Shown here in pieces: positions 31,058 to 44,107 of a stretch of 64,000 bases of DNA. The position numbers and the translations under genes were made by a program. The notes beneath the pieces were generated by a model, which was not told the origin of the DNA, did not search any database, and saw only the letters and a list, made by a program, of their open reading frames with translations. The stretch spans positions 8,556,001 through 8,620,000 of the forward strand of contig JAFFJZ010000003.1 of assembly GCA_018340375.1 (NCBI GenBank), read 5' to 3'. Position 1 is the first letter of the stretch. Each line of letters opens with the position of its first letter. Source of the DNA: Gonatopus flavifemur (lineage: Eukaryota > Arthropoda > Insecta > Hymenoptera > Dryinidae).

Positions 31058-33537
31058 ATGTCAGAGCCACAGTCAGCCTTGCTACTAAGAAAACAATTAG
31101 CAGGTATTATAAAGTGCACATTTATAAAAGTGTATTGTGGGGCTATCGAGTGAAAAGTATAGAATGTAAACCACGGAGAGTCAGATGAGTGAGGTTTTTT
31201 TTTGGAACCATGACTCGTGCGACCTCGCCACCGCCACCGTTCCTTGGACGTTCAAGCCAATACGTTTGTCTCTTTGTGATCGTGTACAATGCTGTGCAGT
31301 AGAGTGTCAATTTCTACAAGTTTTTTTCTCGTTCGTACATCGTACGTGAACTCGTAGATTTTTTTCAGAGTTCTCATTTACATAGTTACAGCCCTCTAAC
31401 GCCCCCGAGATCCGGGCGTGAAAATCAATACGGTCAAACCCGGGGAGCAATGTGTACGTGAGGGCTTCCCATGAATAATCCCACTGAATCCAATATCATT
31501 TACACGTGTTGAATTTTCATCGTTTTTCTTGTACACTTTTTCCTTTTGTAAATCCCTTCCCCCGTTGAAGTTCTCCGCCGGCTTTGGCTGTGCATAAAAA
31601 TAATAGCTGCGCTTGTTATTTATAGCGTATTTTGCGCGTCACGCAGTTTCTGTTTGTTCGTGTGCGTGTACAACGGACGCGCTCCGGACTCCAAAAAAGA
31701 AAAAGAAAAAACCATCCCGTTCAATGACCATCGAAGGTCAGCCTCCTCTCCGGGCCATACCCCCTTGTTCCTTGTCACGCAGGATCAGCCCGCCATGAAA
31801 CTTTTTTTTCTCCTTTGCCGCAAGCGTGGGCCTTCTTCGTTTCGCCTGTTCCTACGACTCGCTCTTTCAACCTTTTAACTCGTACCCAACTATCTTTCTT
31901 CCAAAAAATCTCCGTGAGTCATTTTTGGCATGCCCGAGACTGTGCTGATCAACGGTTATGCTTCGTGACCTAACCTAACCTATAAGCTAGTCACTCGAGA
32001 ACGATCTCTTCAACATCATGTGTGTCTGTACCGTGACATACCTCCGCCTACGTGTTTCCGATCTTTTAAATGCTTTCAACACGTATCTAAATGTCAATTT
32101 CTTCCTTCTCTCTACAACATTTGATATTATCGAACAGTATGGATTGGTATTTATCAAAGAATATTTCATTTGATTTATTGATCACCTTGAGCAGATACGC
32201 AAATGATATGTTCTTAGAAATTTTCATTTGCAAATGTACATAACGTGTACTTTTTCTTTCGATAGTTTTATAATTCTAGGGAAACTTTCACAATGCTTTA
32301 GGAATATTGGAATGAGATGCAATATCATTTTATTATCAACACTATGTCTCGTCTCGCAGATACATCAAATTTCCATTACCAGTAAATATGTAACGTGTAT
32401 TTGTTATAAATGCAAAAATATACTGTGCGTGTAAATTTGATGCATCTCTAGGCAAATATTGAACATATATCAATCTATACATATTCAACAAAGTATCTTT
32501 ATTTTTCAGAATTAAACAAAAACCCGGTTGAAGGGTTTTCAGCAGGTTTAATAGATGATAATGACATATACCGGTGGGAGGTACTCATTATTGGACCTCC
32601 GGATACATTATAGTAAGATATTTTATCAGTTTCTAAGAATATTAAACTTTCCATCAATTTATATTCTTATTATCGCAGTTTACTTCATTTCTCCTGTTTT
32701 TTTATTACAGCGAAGGAGGTTTTTTTAAAGCACATTTACAATTCCCAAAAGAATATCCACTTAGGCCACCAAGAATGAAATTTATTACAGAAATATGGCA
32801 TCCGAACAGTGAGTATATTCATCAGATTGAAATTCTTTTTTTTCCTCTCTGAACGTATTTCATTTTTATCTCACATTTATGATTATGACAGTCGAGAAAA
32901 ATGGTGATGTATGCATATCTATTCTTCACGAACCTGGAGACGATAAATGGGGTTATGAAAAAGCATCAGAACGATGGTTACCTGTTCACACAGTCGAAAC
33001 GATTCTTATAAGCGTTATTAGTATGCTTGCTGATCCAAATGATGAAAGCCCAGCCAATGTGGATGCCGCTGTAAGTTCATACAATTTTAAATTGTTACAT
33101 AACAAAATCTGGTAATGGAAGTTGTTACGTTGAATTATCTACTTTTTGAGCGAATCATTAGAATTATATAATACTGATTTATAATTTTTCGATACTCTGA
33201 ATTGTTTCACAATTGTCTATGTGGCTTAAAATGATCATAAATAGAAGTAGTACAGTATTGATATATAGACGATGGTATAAAGAGGTTTTCAAAATACCTC
33301 AACGATATTTGAATATTTTTTTTGTATATTTAGAACAAACGAATTTTAGAGTCAACAAATTCTTATTGTCGTATTCATTTCTAGTACAATATTTGATATT
33401 GCAATATACTTGTAAATGAATCAACATCTATTAATATCTTATCTTTTTATTTGCAGAAAGAATGGCGGGAAAGTTATACGGAATTTAAGAGAAAGGTGGC
33501 AAGGTGCGTGAGAAAAAGCCAAGAGGAATGTTTGTAG
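31058..33537 (+). CDS. UBE2G1: ubiquitin-conjugating enzyme E2 G1
   Basis: A class I E2 that accepts ubiquitin from E1 on its active-site Cys and passes it on with a RING E3; mammalian UBE2G1 works with cullin-RING ligases on K48 chains. Five exons join without frame breaks: 31058-31103, 32510-32612, 32711-32808, 32892-33070 and 33457-33537, giving 168 residues against about 170 in human. The start is [14 protein letters not shown]. The core includes [20 protein letters not shown] and [12 protein letters not shown], the FITEIWHPN motif (HPN), and the active-site Cys in [13 protein letters not shown]. The acidic loop insertion after it ([16 protein letters not shown]) marks the G-type/Cdc34-like class. 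The tail is [17 protein letters not shown], like the vertebrate end. All junctions are GT-AG; intron 3 is only 83 nt. It is cytosolic/nuclear and probably ubiquitously expressed (inference). Confidence 0.97.
31104..32509 (+). other. UBE2G1 intron 1, GC-richer 5' part
   Basis: A 1.4-kb intron. Its first 800 bp are less AT-rich and contain CpGs, typical of a promoter-proximal region. CCTAACCTAACCT, two and a half copies of the insect TTAGG telomere unit on the reverse strand, lies at 31969-31981. No exon was recognised. Confidence 0.6.
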
Positions 33538-34240
33538 GGGATGAATAATTATTCAAATGGAAAGACTTATTTAATTCTGGTGAGTTTGTGGATTTATTTT
33601 CTCTTGTAAGATAACAAAAATGAAATATACTGTCAAAATTTTCTGAAAAATTACATATTTCGTCAAATGGAGTATCACAGTAGATTTTTGTATAACTGTG
33701 CAGAATTTCAAATACTTCTCAAATACTTATGCTAGTATGGAAATTCATGATTCATAAGTATCTATTCTAATTACATCATCTCGAGTGAGCATCAAGTTCT
33801 TTTCCCTTAAAAAAGGATCGTTTTTAATTAATCAATCGGGTCTCGCGTAGAATTCCATTGCTTGACATTTCTAAATTAACTTGTCAATCCGATTGATCTT
33901 TTTTGTTATACATTTTATTTGTAACAATTTTTTTTCCAAATAATCACGAGTGAGTTCATCATAAGAATTTCCATCTAATGTTTCTTACAGGATTACTGGC
34001 CTGATTTCATCCCGTTGATTTAAATCGGCAATTCACTTCACGATGTAGAGTTGATTTCAATTAGATTTTGTTTCCAAATTAATCAATTTATAACACCGTT
34101 AAAAACACCACCATCATCTTTAAAGTAATACGAAATTAATAGAGAGTGTTTCGGAATTGAATTTGTAAATGTTAACGAAGGACGTTATAACTGATATCTC
34201 GTACACTCCAATGGAAATCATATTTGAGCCAGGAACTATA

Positions 34241-34290
34241 CAGAATATATACATATATATGTATATATATATATGTATATACATATATTA
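34241..34290. repeat. TATACATA microsatellite
   Basis: Alternating ATATACATATATATGTATAT, about 50 bp, self-complementary. Confidence 0.8.
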
Positions 34291-35406
34291 TTTTTCGTAT
34301 TTATAAACAAATTCAAATTATCGAAGCTTTGTGTGAAGATAAATAAATCCAACGAGATTTCATACGTACATAATATATCTTTTTATAACTTTCATGTATT
34401 TATGTTTGAAAAGTTCTTTTTGAAAATAGAAGATTTACATCACATTCCGATAATAAAAGAATGTTTAAATTTTTCTACTCCTCCGAATTTGAAATTTAAA
34501 AATCTCCTACCGAAGCATTCCTTGATTTGACGCATACTCAAAGCATGTACAAATTTCACGAGTACTTTGAAACACTACGATACTTTGGAGATTTTTAAAT
34601 CGACAATTTCTTATGTATATCGGTTTCAGGGATAATAAAAAACAAAAGAAATATACAAAAGAACGTAGGTAGTTGAAAAGAAGTTGGAATTTTACCGATG
34701 AAAAATTTTGTTCAGTTTTACGAAGTCAACCTATCGATAACGATATAGGAGATAATAAATCATTATTTTGTATAATATATCATTTGATTGATTATGAAAC
34801 GCTCTTGTCGCATCATATCGACTGAATCATACACATATTCCTAAGCGATACAATAATTCATTACAAAAAGAATCTTATTTTGAAGATTCAAGAAACAACC
34901 AACTTTAATCTTTTGCTTAAATGATTTTTTGTAGTCATTTCTCTCAGGGACAGTTTTTATATGTATATCATAGATCATTTTTGTATCAAACGATCGTTCG
35001 AATGTAATTCTTTATGCATTTGAGTCAAATTTTGTGTTCATAAATCTCCGACCGATAAAAGAATCTTGCAGAAGAAGGGAAACCCTACTACTGCATTCTT
35101 TGTCATTCATTTTATCGCTATTATTCTACATGTGATATACATTAATTACGGAGAGTGAGTGATAAAAAATTTCTTTGTATTCTACTGTGCAATGCCACAA
35201 ATCGTTCCAAATGTAGTCGATGACTATCACTTTTGTACTAGAAGAGACTCATTTTGTGAATGTATTATCGAACTGAGAGATTTATTATTTAAAAGATTTA
35301 TAATTGATTAATGGATCAAAATTGTTCGCAAAACGAGTTGTTTGATAACTATATTTTGAAAAATATGTATCCGAATGAAATTTTTTGAAACTTTTTAACT
35401 CAATGG

Positions 35407-35416
35407 AATAAATAAA
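35407..35416 (+). terminator. double AATAAA poly(A) signal, candidate UBE2G1 end
   Basis: AATAAATAAA is followed within 25-40 nt by a T/GT-rich stretch (ATGTTGCGTTTATTATG). It lies about 1.9 kb after the UBE2G1 stop. Earlier AATAAA hexamers could be used instead. Confidence 0.4.
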
Positions 35417-37432
35417 ATTTCGATCCTATCAATATGTTGCGTTTATTATGTTCTTATAGTCGAAAGGAAAGAGACGAATAGATTGTAACCAGAATGAGAG
35501 TCGTCAGGAATTTGAATTTTCTCTGCTCCCAATCGTTCTTGAATTCCTTTTTAACTTTTTCCTTCCTTTTTCATCTCTATATAGCGATATATGATATTCG
35601 TATATAAGATAAGTACTAAGAATTGAAAATATGAGAACTGCCTGCTTATAATTGATGAAAGATTTTGTTTATGAAAGTAACAAAAAGTATTTGAGAATGT
35701 ATTTGAAAAGTTGAGTAAGGAATATTGTGAAAGACCTAGCAAGTTCAATCTTTCCCATAGAATGGGTATTTTTCGGTACCTCATAGTTCTTTCCAACTGA
35801 GAAAAGAAACTCGAACATCCTTGAGGATCGAAAAATTTTCAAGAAAATATATTAAGCGTGCCATGCTACTTGAACAAAAACTGATTTTGGAAGTCATTCA
35901 ATCATATGTTCAGGACAATAAGAATATCGCAAATACATGAAATCATGCAGAAATGTGAAATTTTCCAAATTTTAATAAGAAAATTATTGATTTGGCAAAA
36001 GGAAATGTTACTGAAACATTAGAATTCAAGAATTTGGGGTGTTGGAGGTTGGAACTGTGCGATTTCATGTTTTTGCCAATTGTTTTCGAATTTAAAATAA
36101 AGCGACTTGTTTTATGTGAATTTTGATCTCAAATAAATCGACTCTCAGTTATGTTCCAAAGTGGTTTTCAAGTCAAATCACGAGAAAGTACAAGAAACTT
36201 CTTAGTTTAAGCAAAGACATAAAATCCATTGCAACTTTCAAACTCAAAATCTTCAATTAAAGATGTATCTCTTGGCTAACGTAGCACGGAAATGACGAAA
36301 AAGAGAAAACAAAATTCGTTTTACACAACGCGACCTTTCCTCATTCGGTAGCTTCAGAGTAAGGTTTGCTTTACAGGAGGGAGGCCGTAAGCACTGTATG
36401 AAAGAAATCAATGTTCAGCGTAAAGCAAATGGACAACAGTGCCACTAAAAGCGGAATAAACCTGACCCATCTTTATGCAAAGAAAGAAAGAGAGGGAGGG
36501 AGAGTGGTGTGCTGGAAAACAAAAAGCAAATTCACAAAACTCTGTCTAAGCTGTGAGAACACGCCACCGCCATTGACGTACCATCCATCAATAAAAACAA
36601 GAAAAAACAAGGGAATCCATGAAGAAAACACACTCGCAGCTCATGTTTTACACTATAAGTAATTGAAAGAAAAATTAATTTACACGTATACATAGTGCGA
36701 AAAAATTATCTGTACGATTATCTACTTTAATATCGATAATAATGATTGTAAACTTAAACTCCCCTGCCCCTCTTATTATCCCTTCAAGGACGAAAAAGAT
36801 GAAATAATGATGCCCCAATAAAAGCAAAAAACAACAATGCCCTTATCCCCCATCCTTAGATCTGTAATTTAAAATAATGTGGTTCGTTTCATTACTATTC
36901 AATTATAATTCCTTAGTGTCGTTTCGTATTTTCTTACTTTCGTAAAATAAATATATACATATATATACATATACACTGACACGCTCACATACATATACAC
37001 ATCCATCACTACAACCATACGTTTATATATGTATATATGAGGAGAAATGAATTTTTGTAAAATCATAAAGACGGGGTACCCAACAATCGTTGAACATAAA
37101 TGCCAGTAAAAGGAGAAAGTACATACCTATAAATTGTACTGCGACAACGCACTGCAATGAGAATAATAGTCTGTCAAAGCAGTAAGTGGTCGCAGTCTAT
37201 ATAATAATTGTATAAAAACAAAACTAAATAATATTGTGAAATTCCCGCTGAACCGTAAGTTGCCAAAAACGAATTCTAATTAACGTGATAATAAATAATA
37301 GTAATGTATCAATTACGACAGCTAGTGAACATAATTAATTGTAAGTACATACAGCCACATACGTTACAAATACTTTGTACTTTTGATCCGCGCGACTGCT
37401 TTGACGAGTGGTTCTTCTTTTTCTTTTTTCTT

Positions 37433-37522
37433 TTCAATCATTCATGAATTTGCCGAACTTGCGGTTCCAACGCCACAGATTTAGGTTTAAATTGGAACAA
37501 TTTTTGTCTTAACTCGTATTCA
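37433..37522 (-). other. possible 3'-terminal exon or gene fragment
   Basis: On the minus strand a frame opens after a TGA and reads QYEYELRQKLFQFKPKSVAL, then EPQVRQIHE and stop. Codon use (GCG, CCG, CGG, CAA) differs from the AT-rich surroundings. No upstream exon could be linked to it and no family is recognised. It may be a relic. Confidence 0.2.
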
Positions 37523-39027
37523 TATTGTCAATTAAATTTTAAAAACATTGAATTGTAATATCTTTTATTTTAAAATTCCTTATATGCGAATGTGGGACAA
37601 AATTTTATTCTCAAGAACAGCGAGGTAATGTGATTTTGATGATGAAATATTATTATTTTGATTATTTCAGTCGGTGTCGATGAAATGACTAAATCGAAGA
37701 AGAAACACGTTTTGTACGTCTTTTTGTTTCTTCTTTCAAAGTATCATTTGTGAGCGTTGAGGGGAAAAATTCATTGGATGTGGAATAGCTGTATTTAGAT
37801 TTGAGTAATTCTCGTTGGGTCCAAGCAGATATATTTGCAGCTTACGATGGGAATCTTGATTTAGGTTTTGGATCTAAGCAAGTCAAAAGGGCGTCAAACT
37901 GCAAACATTGGTAATGCACGAATAAATTGTCTTCCGATGTCGTACTATTACCAATTCAACACAGAATGGCTTTAGGATTGAATTCTGATTGGTTTTCTTT
38001 CCAAAACATCAAGAGTTTATTCAAAGGTAAGTATTCTTCTTTTCTCATATGATAACTGGATTAGGTTTTGAGATTATTTTGATATAAGGAAATTCAATAC
38101 AAATATGTTATAGCATTTCAGAATTTTAGTAAGAACTCTGACAGTCCAACAGTTCCTAATGTATTCATGAAGCATTCTCTATAACTTCTCATAGTTTCAA
38201 AGATATTCACGGGGGAATTATCCTGAATTATTGTTCTGTTTAGGAATTTGAAGCCTTTACTCGATTCTGATTGAATCAAATCGAATGAGATTTGAGGAGA
38301 ACATTGTTCAATTTTTAATTAGATTTCATCAAATCCAAGAAGATTTTCATCAAAAAGATGGAAAGATGACAACATTTTGAGATTCTGTGGGAGACAAAGT
38401 AAAGATTAGGCCTGATCCCTCACTTTCCTGTAAATTTATTTACAAATAGAAAAAAATTCTTCAAGAACTCAGGAGTATCAACACAGGTTTTGGAAAATTC
38501 TTTGCGTTATACTTGAAACAACGGGCATCAAATCCACACAATTTTTCCTGTGTGAAATCATAAAAGTAACTGATTTGAAAGCTTTGAACCACACATGAAG
38601 ATAAACTTGGAATTGATTTTTCCCTAGTGGCAAAATCTTTTGTATTTTGTGGCAGTTCTGCCATGCAGAACCCATGTGGTTAGTTTCCTTCTTTGACTGG
38701 GAGGAAGGAATCAACGAAAAAAAGGTTTTGGGAAAAATCTTCCGATTCCCCGCTTAAAATTTTTCATAGAAAACCATGGTTTACTATAAAAAAATTGACA
38801 ATTTGCTATAAAACATGAATAGCTTTAATTAAGCGTTTTGCATTCGTAGTTTTCAATATTTCTTCTGGTCTTGAATGATAATATAACTTTTCAATAACAA
38901 TAGTTTGCAAGAATATGGTTTCTTTCTCGTGAATTTTCACTAAAATTACGATATGGTTTTTTCGTGGTTGAAAACTATACGTACTATTGGAAATTATAGA
39001 TCAATAGTGGATTACCCATTCAAATTA

Positions 39028-39121
39028 CCATTCCTTTTTTCCAATAGTTTTCAATACAAAAAATTTAAGCAAGATTTTGTCTCAACTCTTTTTCATTGAA
39101 AACTATTGAAAAAACGAATGG
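39028..39121. repeat. inverted repeat with about 27-bp arms
   Basis: CCATTCCTTTTTTCCAATAG...TTTTCAAT at the left pairs with ATTGAAAACTATTG...CGAATGG at the right, ending about 39121. Possibly the right part of a larger MITE that starts near 38754. Confidence 0.5.
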
Positions 39122-39820
39122 TAGCCCAGAATAATTAAATTGTGGGGGTCCAAGTAGAAAATCTTTCAAAATTATATATAAAAATTATATATAAACTATA
39201 TTAATTTTATATGAATTTAAAAAATTTCTGCACTCAGGTGCCAGTGACTTTTTTTGTTGTTAATTCAGCATTTTTTATGCAATATCGTTTTTTCTGGATA
39301 GTATTGTTATGGAAAGAAATAGGTATTTGACGTGGTTTTATGAGTACTGACGCACCCACGACACCAGATATCACAGCAATTCTCTCAGTCGTAACAGTAA
39401 GAAGTGTAGCTATCACAGTAAAAACATCACAAAGCTAAATTGTTTCGCTATTCAAATATCAATCACTGAAATTTCGCTATGGCAGCTAATAAATAAATAG
39501 CTGTAGCTGCAATTATTTTACCTGCAGCAGCGAAAAATTTAAATAGCTGCCACAGGAAATTCATTTTGTTCCGTCCAAGGTGTAATATTATTCTCTCGTA
39601 TTCACTGACAGGGTGAATAGCGGTTCTGGAATCCTTGAATTTTTTCAATTTTTCCCAAATCTTGAAACCTTCTGGAAAATCTTGCATTTTTCTTTTTCAG
39701 ATCTGAAAGTTTCATAGTGTCGACACTATAGAAAATATTTGTGGATTTTCAATAAGAAAAGTATGGTGAAAAACTTACGACTTTATAAATTTGGCAATCC
39801 ACAAATTTTCTGTGGATTCC

Positions 39821-39898
39821 TAAACAATTTTCATGAATCTCTAAAGAGATGTTTATTATTAACTGACAAAAATTGTTTGAGATTTCATGAAAATTGTT
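39821..39898. repeat. short inverted repeat
   Basis: AACAATTTTCATGAATCTC pairs with GAGATTTCATGAAAATTGTT about 40 nt downstream (one-base offset). Noncoding. Confidence 0.5.
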
Positions 39899-40010
39899 CA
39901 CAAATTTACTAAAAAAATGTTTGCGTGAGTGGAAAATTTTTTAAAATTATATATAATTTTGAAAATGTTTCTACGCTGGTGCTAAAAACTTTACAAACTT
40001 TTTTGGAACC

Positions 40011-40026
40011 GTTCAAAGCCTGACAA
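40011..40026 (+). repeat. dispersed repeat, GTTCAAAGCCTGACAA copy 3
   Basis: Exact copy of the 16-mer at 20380-20395 and 29101-29116. Confidence 0.55.
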
Positions 40027-40234
40027 CTGCTGAAAGAATAGCTTTTGTAACGTTGAACAAAGGGAAAACGTTTCTTTTGAGAAAAATAGTAATCCATTGA
40101 TCCACCAAGTCCTGTTTTCCAATTTTCAAATCAATTTTTCTCAAGTTGAGTGAAGGATTACAAAAATGCCGCGGTAATACATTACCCAGCCAACAAAGTT
40201 CCTTGTACATACGTGCCTCAATTTATGTATGGAA

Positions 40235-40420
40235 ATGGAAGCGAGTTGGTAGTATTTTACCAGGCTCACCATTTGGTAGCGTTCCCTGATAACGCTGGTA
40301 GCGCTATAAATTAGCACTAACGTTATAAATTAAATCATATGTATGCTATGGTAGCATGCAGTCTCAAGAAAATGGAAAAGTTACTACGTTGCTACCGGTA
40401 GCACTACTAGTAGCGAAAAC
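40235..40420. repeat. palindrome array with GGTAGC cores
   Basis: GGTAGC/GCTACC units recur in both orientations, for example GGTAGCGTTCCCTGATAACG, CTGGTAGCGCTATAAATTAG, CTATGGTAGCATGC and TTGCTACCGGTAGCACTACT. Possible TIR-like ends exist but are too diverged to fix. Confidence 0.55.
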
Positions 40421-41759
40421 GTGAATTTGGAAGCACTTTGCTGATTAGGTAAAGTGGGACTCTTTCTGAGTATTTCAAGAGAAAATTGAGTTGTAGGCAG
40501 ATTTTTATTCACAAAAGTTTCCAAAAATCCCCCACTGTGCGACATTTGACAAATATTTTACGTAAAAAAATTTACATGAGTTGCAGATATCTTGATATTC
40601 ATTAAAGGAAAAAATCTCGGAGACATCTTCTTTCAGACGTCTCAAAGATGTCTTTCAAATTTCTCTGAGGAATGTCTTGAAGATGTGCTTACTGAGATAT
40701 ATTTCAGATATCTATAATTAGAGATGGGCAATTTTGACACAACCGATTCTCTTTTATGAAAAAATTATCGAGTTTCCATAGATTTTTATAGAATTTCGAT
40801 CGAAATTCGATACAAATTTTATAAAAAAGAATACATTCTCCCGGAATCACTCATCATTATCTACAACTTTTTGAGAACCACGAAGAAACGATGATCTACA
40901 GGAAAAGACAATAGGAATATTTCCAATCTAAACCCTTCGAAGGTGAGTCTGCTGAATTCGTATGTTTCGCTTTTGGTTTTTATTTATGCTTCTATTGAGG
41001 GCTATATACTATTGTCAATATATTTACTAGAGCTTCTTATTTCACATCTAGGTATCTAAATACATGTGGAGTAAAAGATCTTCAATATTTATTTACGCTG
41101 AATGCTTAAAAACCTCAATTACTGCCCATACATCACTAATTTTGATTCGTCTCAAAGCTGTTTTATGCAACAGTTATAAGATGTCTTCGCTTGAGGATTT
41201 TGAAAGATATCTCAAAGACACCTAGATACATTTTTTAGACATTCAATAGAAATCTTTCAGACAAAGCAAAATTTGTGCCCTGCTTGGCATTCATAGCAGG
41301 GTGCTGTATGGTAGTGATGGGGGATTTTTGAGAAAGATCGATCGGCTCCAGAGAAAACGACCTGGACATTTCTACGAGGAATGACGTGATTTCATCAACC
41401 TCTGCCTGTGTGGATTTTTATATAAAAAATACATCACTTTTATAGATTTCAATGAGAATCTTCTTCAAGGATTCCCATCACTACTGCATAGGTCTGTACA
41501 AGACCATCAAATCTTAATGAACTGGCTTCGTTTCTACGTCAACGCTTGCTGCAAAGTTAAAAATCGAACGGATTATCTTTTCTTAGCGATGAAAAAAAAA
41601 GTGAAGATTGATAATTTCAGTACATTTATGACAAAGTCAAAAAGCTCGAAGGGTTAAAATGCTTTCGAAAAAGAACTTACAAGGGGTCTTGAGAGTCTTT
41701 CCTTTCGAAGCAGCCATTCTTCCATATCCAACTTTAATCAATGTAGTTCTGTCTTCACT

Positions 41760-41835
41760 CACAAGGGAAAAAATTTTGAGCTGTACCAGCTAAATTTTAG
41801 CTGCTGCTGATACAGCTAAACATTTTTTTCCGTGC
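41760..41835. mobile_element. 76-bp element with AGCT cores
   Basis: The left end CACAAGGGAAAAAATTTTGA and the reverse complement of the right end GCACGGAAAAAAATGTTTAG are inverted repeats. The interior is CAGCTAAATTTTAGCTGC, a palindrome. It is a minimal version of the elements at 8918-9070 and 23684-23876. Confidence 0.65.
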
Positions 41836-44069
41836 AGGGGACGCGAGTATTGGAGCGAATGAAGCATCCAAACGTTCCATTCTCCGCTTTTCCGGTGCGC
41901 AAAAGACTTATATTTAAGATATTTCGTGCAACTTGTGGAGATATTACCAAATATATTGAAGCAATCTTCGGATATTTTTTCGTACATGGAAAGCGAATCA
42001 TTAAATTTTTACTATAAACTTTATCAACAAAAAGTTGAAATATTTATAAGATATTTCTCAATACTATAAACTTTTCAGTACACATTTTTTTGGAATTCAT
42101 TTGAAAACTTGAATGAGAAAAAAAATTTACGAGGGTTGCATACTTTATGACACCATAAAAATCTCTATCACTCATGTGTGAAACAAGGCCCACCGTTTCT
42201 CTCAACTGCGATCCAACGATGCAAAATACACTCTCCCGAAGAACATGATGAAGATTCTTGAAGGACAATACAGAAAAAAATCCATCTCGAATGAATCTCT
42301 TCTTCGACGATGAACCAGCGAATATGATTCAAGTCAATAAATGAATACCTAAAAGAAATCAAAATTCTGAATTCTGAACACTCGTTGAGTGGATTCTCGA
42401 TACTTTTATTCATCCAGCTCTTCCAAGAAGGAATAAATAAATCAAAATTTGTGTATCACTGTAGCAAAACGATACAACACTTAACAAATAGAATATAAAA
42501 AAATCTCAAAATAATACAAGTCCTATATGAACATCTTTTTAAAATTAATCTGAATCGATGTCAAATGATAGTTACTTTGAATATTTTTCTACCGACAAAA
42601 CATAAAATTGCAAACAAAGAAAATACACCAAAACAACGAAAAGAGACAAAGGATCCGAACAAACAATGGCAATTGTTTTTAATACAGGTTTTTTTAATTT
42701 AGAAATTTTCGAAAGGAGACACTGATATGAATAATATATAATTAATAAGTATATACATTGCAGCAAATCTTCCATTCCATTTCAGCGTGTGTTTGAGAAA
42801 TTTTCTATCTTTATTGCGTGACTGGTCTTGGTTTCGGTATTTCATTTCTTTTTTGTTGATAATTGCCAAGGACTTCTGATTAATGAGAATTGTACATGAA
42901 ATATATATATGCATATCTGAAGGAAAAGAAAAACATGAGAGAGTGTTGTTACAATAACGTAATCATTTTGTATCCAGTTTGAAGAGTTCGAGACATCGAG
43001 TGCACTTTACATGTATATCGAGCGGATTTCATCTACCGCTTGATTCAATATTTTGAAGTATAATTACTCGAAGACAGAACGCTGATTCCCAATAATCGAT
43101 ACAAATGAAATCAAAAGTTGACAAGAATTTGTACAAATGTCACACAACACGAACAATTGTGGAAGAAAAAACAACTTGCCCTCAATGTCTCCAACAAATG
43201 AGAATGCTTTCCGTCGGGTATCACTATATACTCATTATATATTTATATATAATATTTATATAATATGATAAATCGTTTTGAATTTTTTTCGTTTTTCATG
43301 GAAGATATGGATACTATATTTTATTTATTCGTAAAACGCGTCATGCGTGAGGAGATAATAAAGTCCCTTAGAAGCTACATATCGTCAATAAATCTCTCAA
43401 TATATTTTTAATATTTTGTATACCTTATTTATTTCTTTTTTCTTCTTTATCTTCGTATAATAATCATAAACGTACAATTGAAAACAATAGTGCTTGTGTG
43501 TTTATATATGTAATGTACAGAATACTCTTCATCAAGCTATGATACAGGTTTCAAATCAAATACAAATGAATAGACTATGGTTTAGGTAAACGTTTTTTTC
43601 CTTGACGTGTTTCCTTTCTGTCATTTCCTCTTTCTCGTATTTTATTATTTTTTTCCCTTTAAATTTTAATACAATTACTTTTTTTGCTACTGGATGATGA
43701 CCGTGTGTTTATCTGAGTGTCTTCGTCTGTTGGTTTATAATGTGTTTGTGGGTTGTGCGTGTGTCCTTTCGTTCATTCCATCCATGGATTATCAATGTTT
43801 TTGATCGTATGCTTGATGTTTGTAATATTGAATTCCCCATTTATAACGCACGCTTCCACTTTTTATCGGGGATGATGATCACCGATAACTTTAGAATATC
43901 TATCTACATTTAAGTTGTTTGTTTTTTGCTTTTGTAAAATATTTATCATTAGGTTTACGATATGATTTTTCTCCCCCTCTTTCGTTTTCTCGATAATTCT
44001 AATTACGACGTAACCATTCTTTATATATTCTCACACATTTATACGAACTCTCTTTTTTTTCCTTTCATC

Positions 44070-44107
44070 TTCATCATTATCATCATCATCATCATCATCA
44101 TCATCAT
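44070..44107. repeat. TCA/ATC trinucleotide microsatellite
   Basis: (ATC)n run of about 12 units with one TTA interruption. Confidence 0.85.

Larger units (their letters stand above)
33538..35430 (+). other. probable UBE2G1 3' UTR
   Basis: AT-rich noncoding sequence after the UBE2G1 stop. It includes a TA/CATA microsatellite (34241-34290) and several AATAAA hexamers, the best being the overlapping pair at 35407-35416. Extent is inferred from these signals only. Confidence 0.4.
35431..42500. other. intergenic region with inverted-repeat elements
   Basis: No secure gene. It contains CATA-type microsatellites (about 36955-36985), a small coding-like minus-strand frame (37433-37522), inverted repeats at 39028-39121 and 39821-39898, palindrome-array stretches (about 39437-39570, 40235-40420, 41760-41835), GACATCTT-type stretches (40600-40720, 41160-41275) and the third copy of the dispersed 16-mer. 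Open frames of 60-80 codons here look like chance. Confidence 0.5.
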
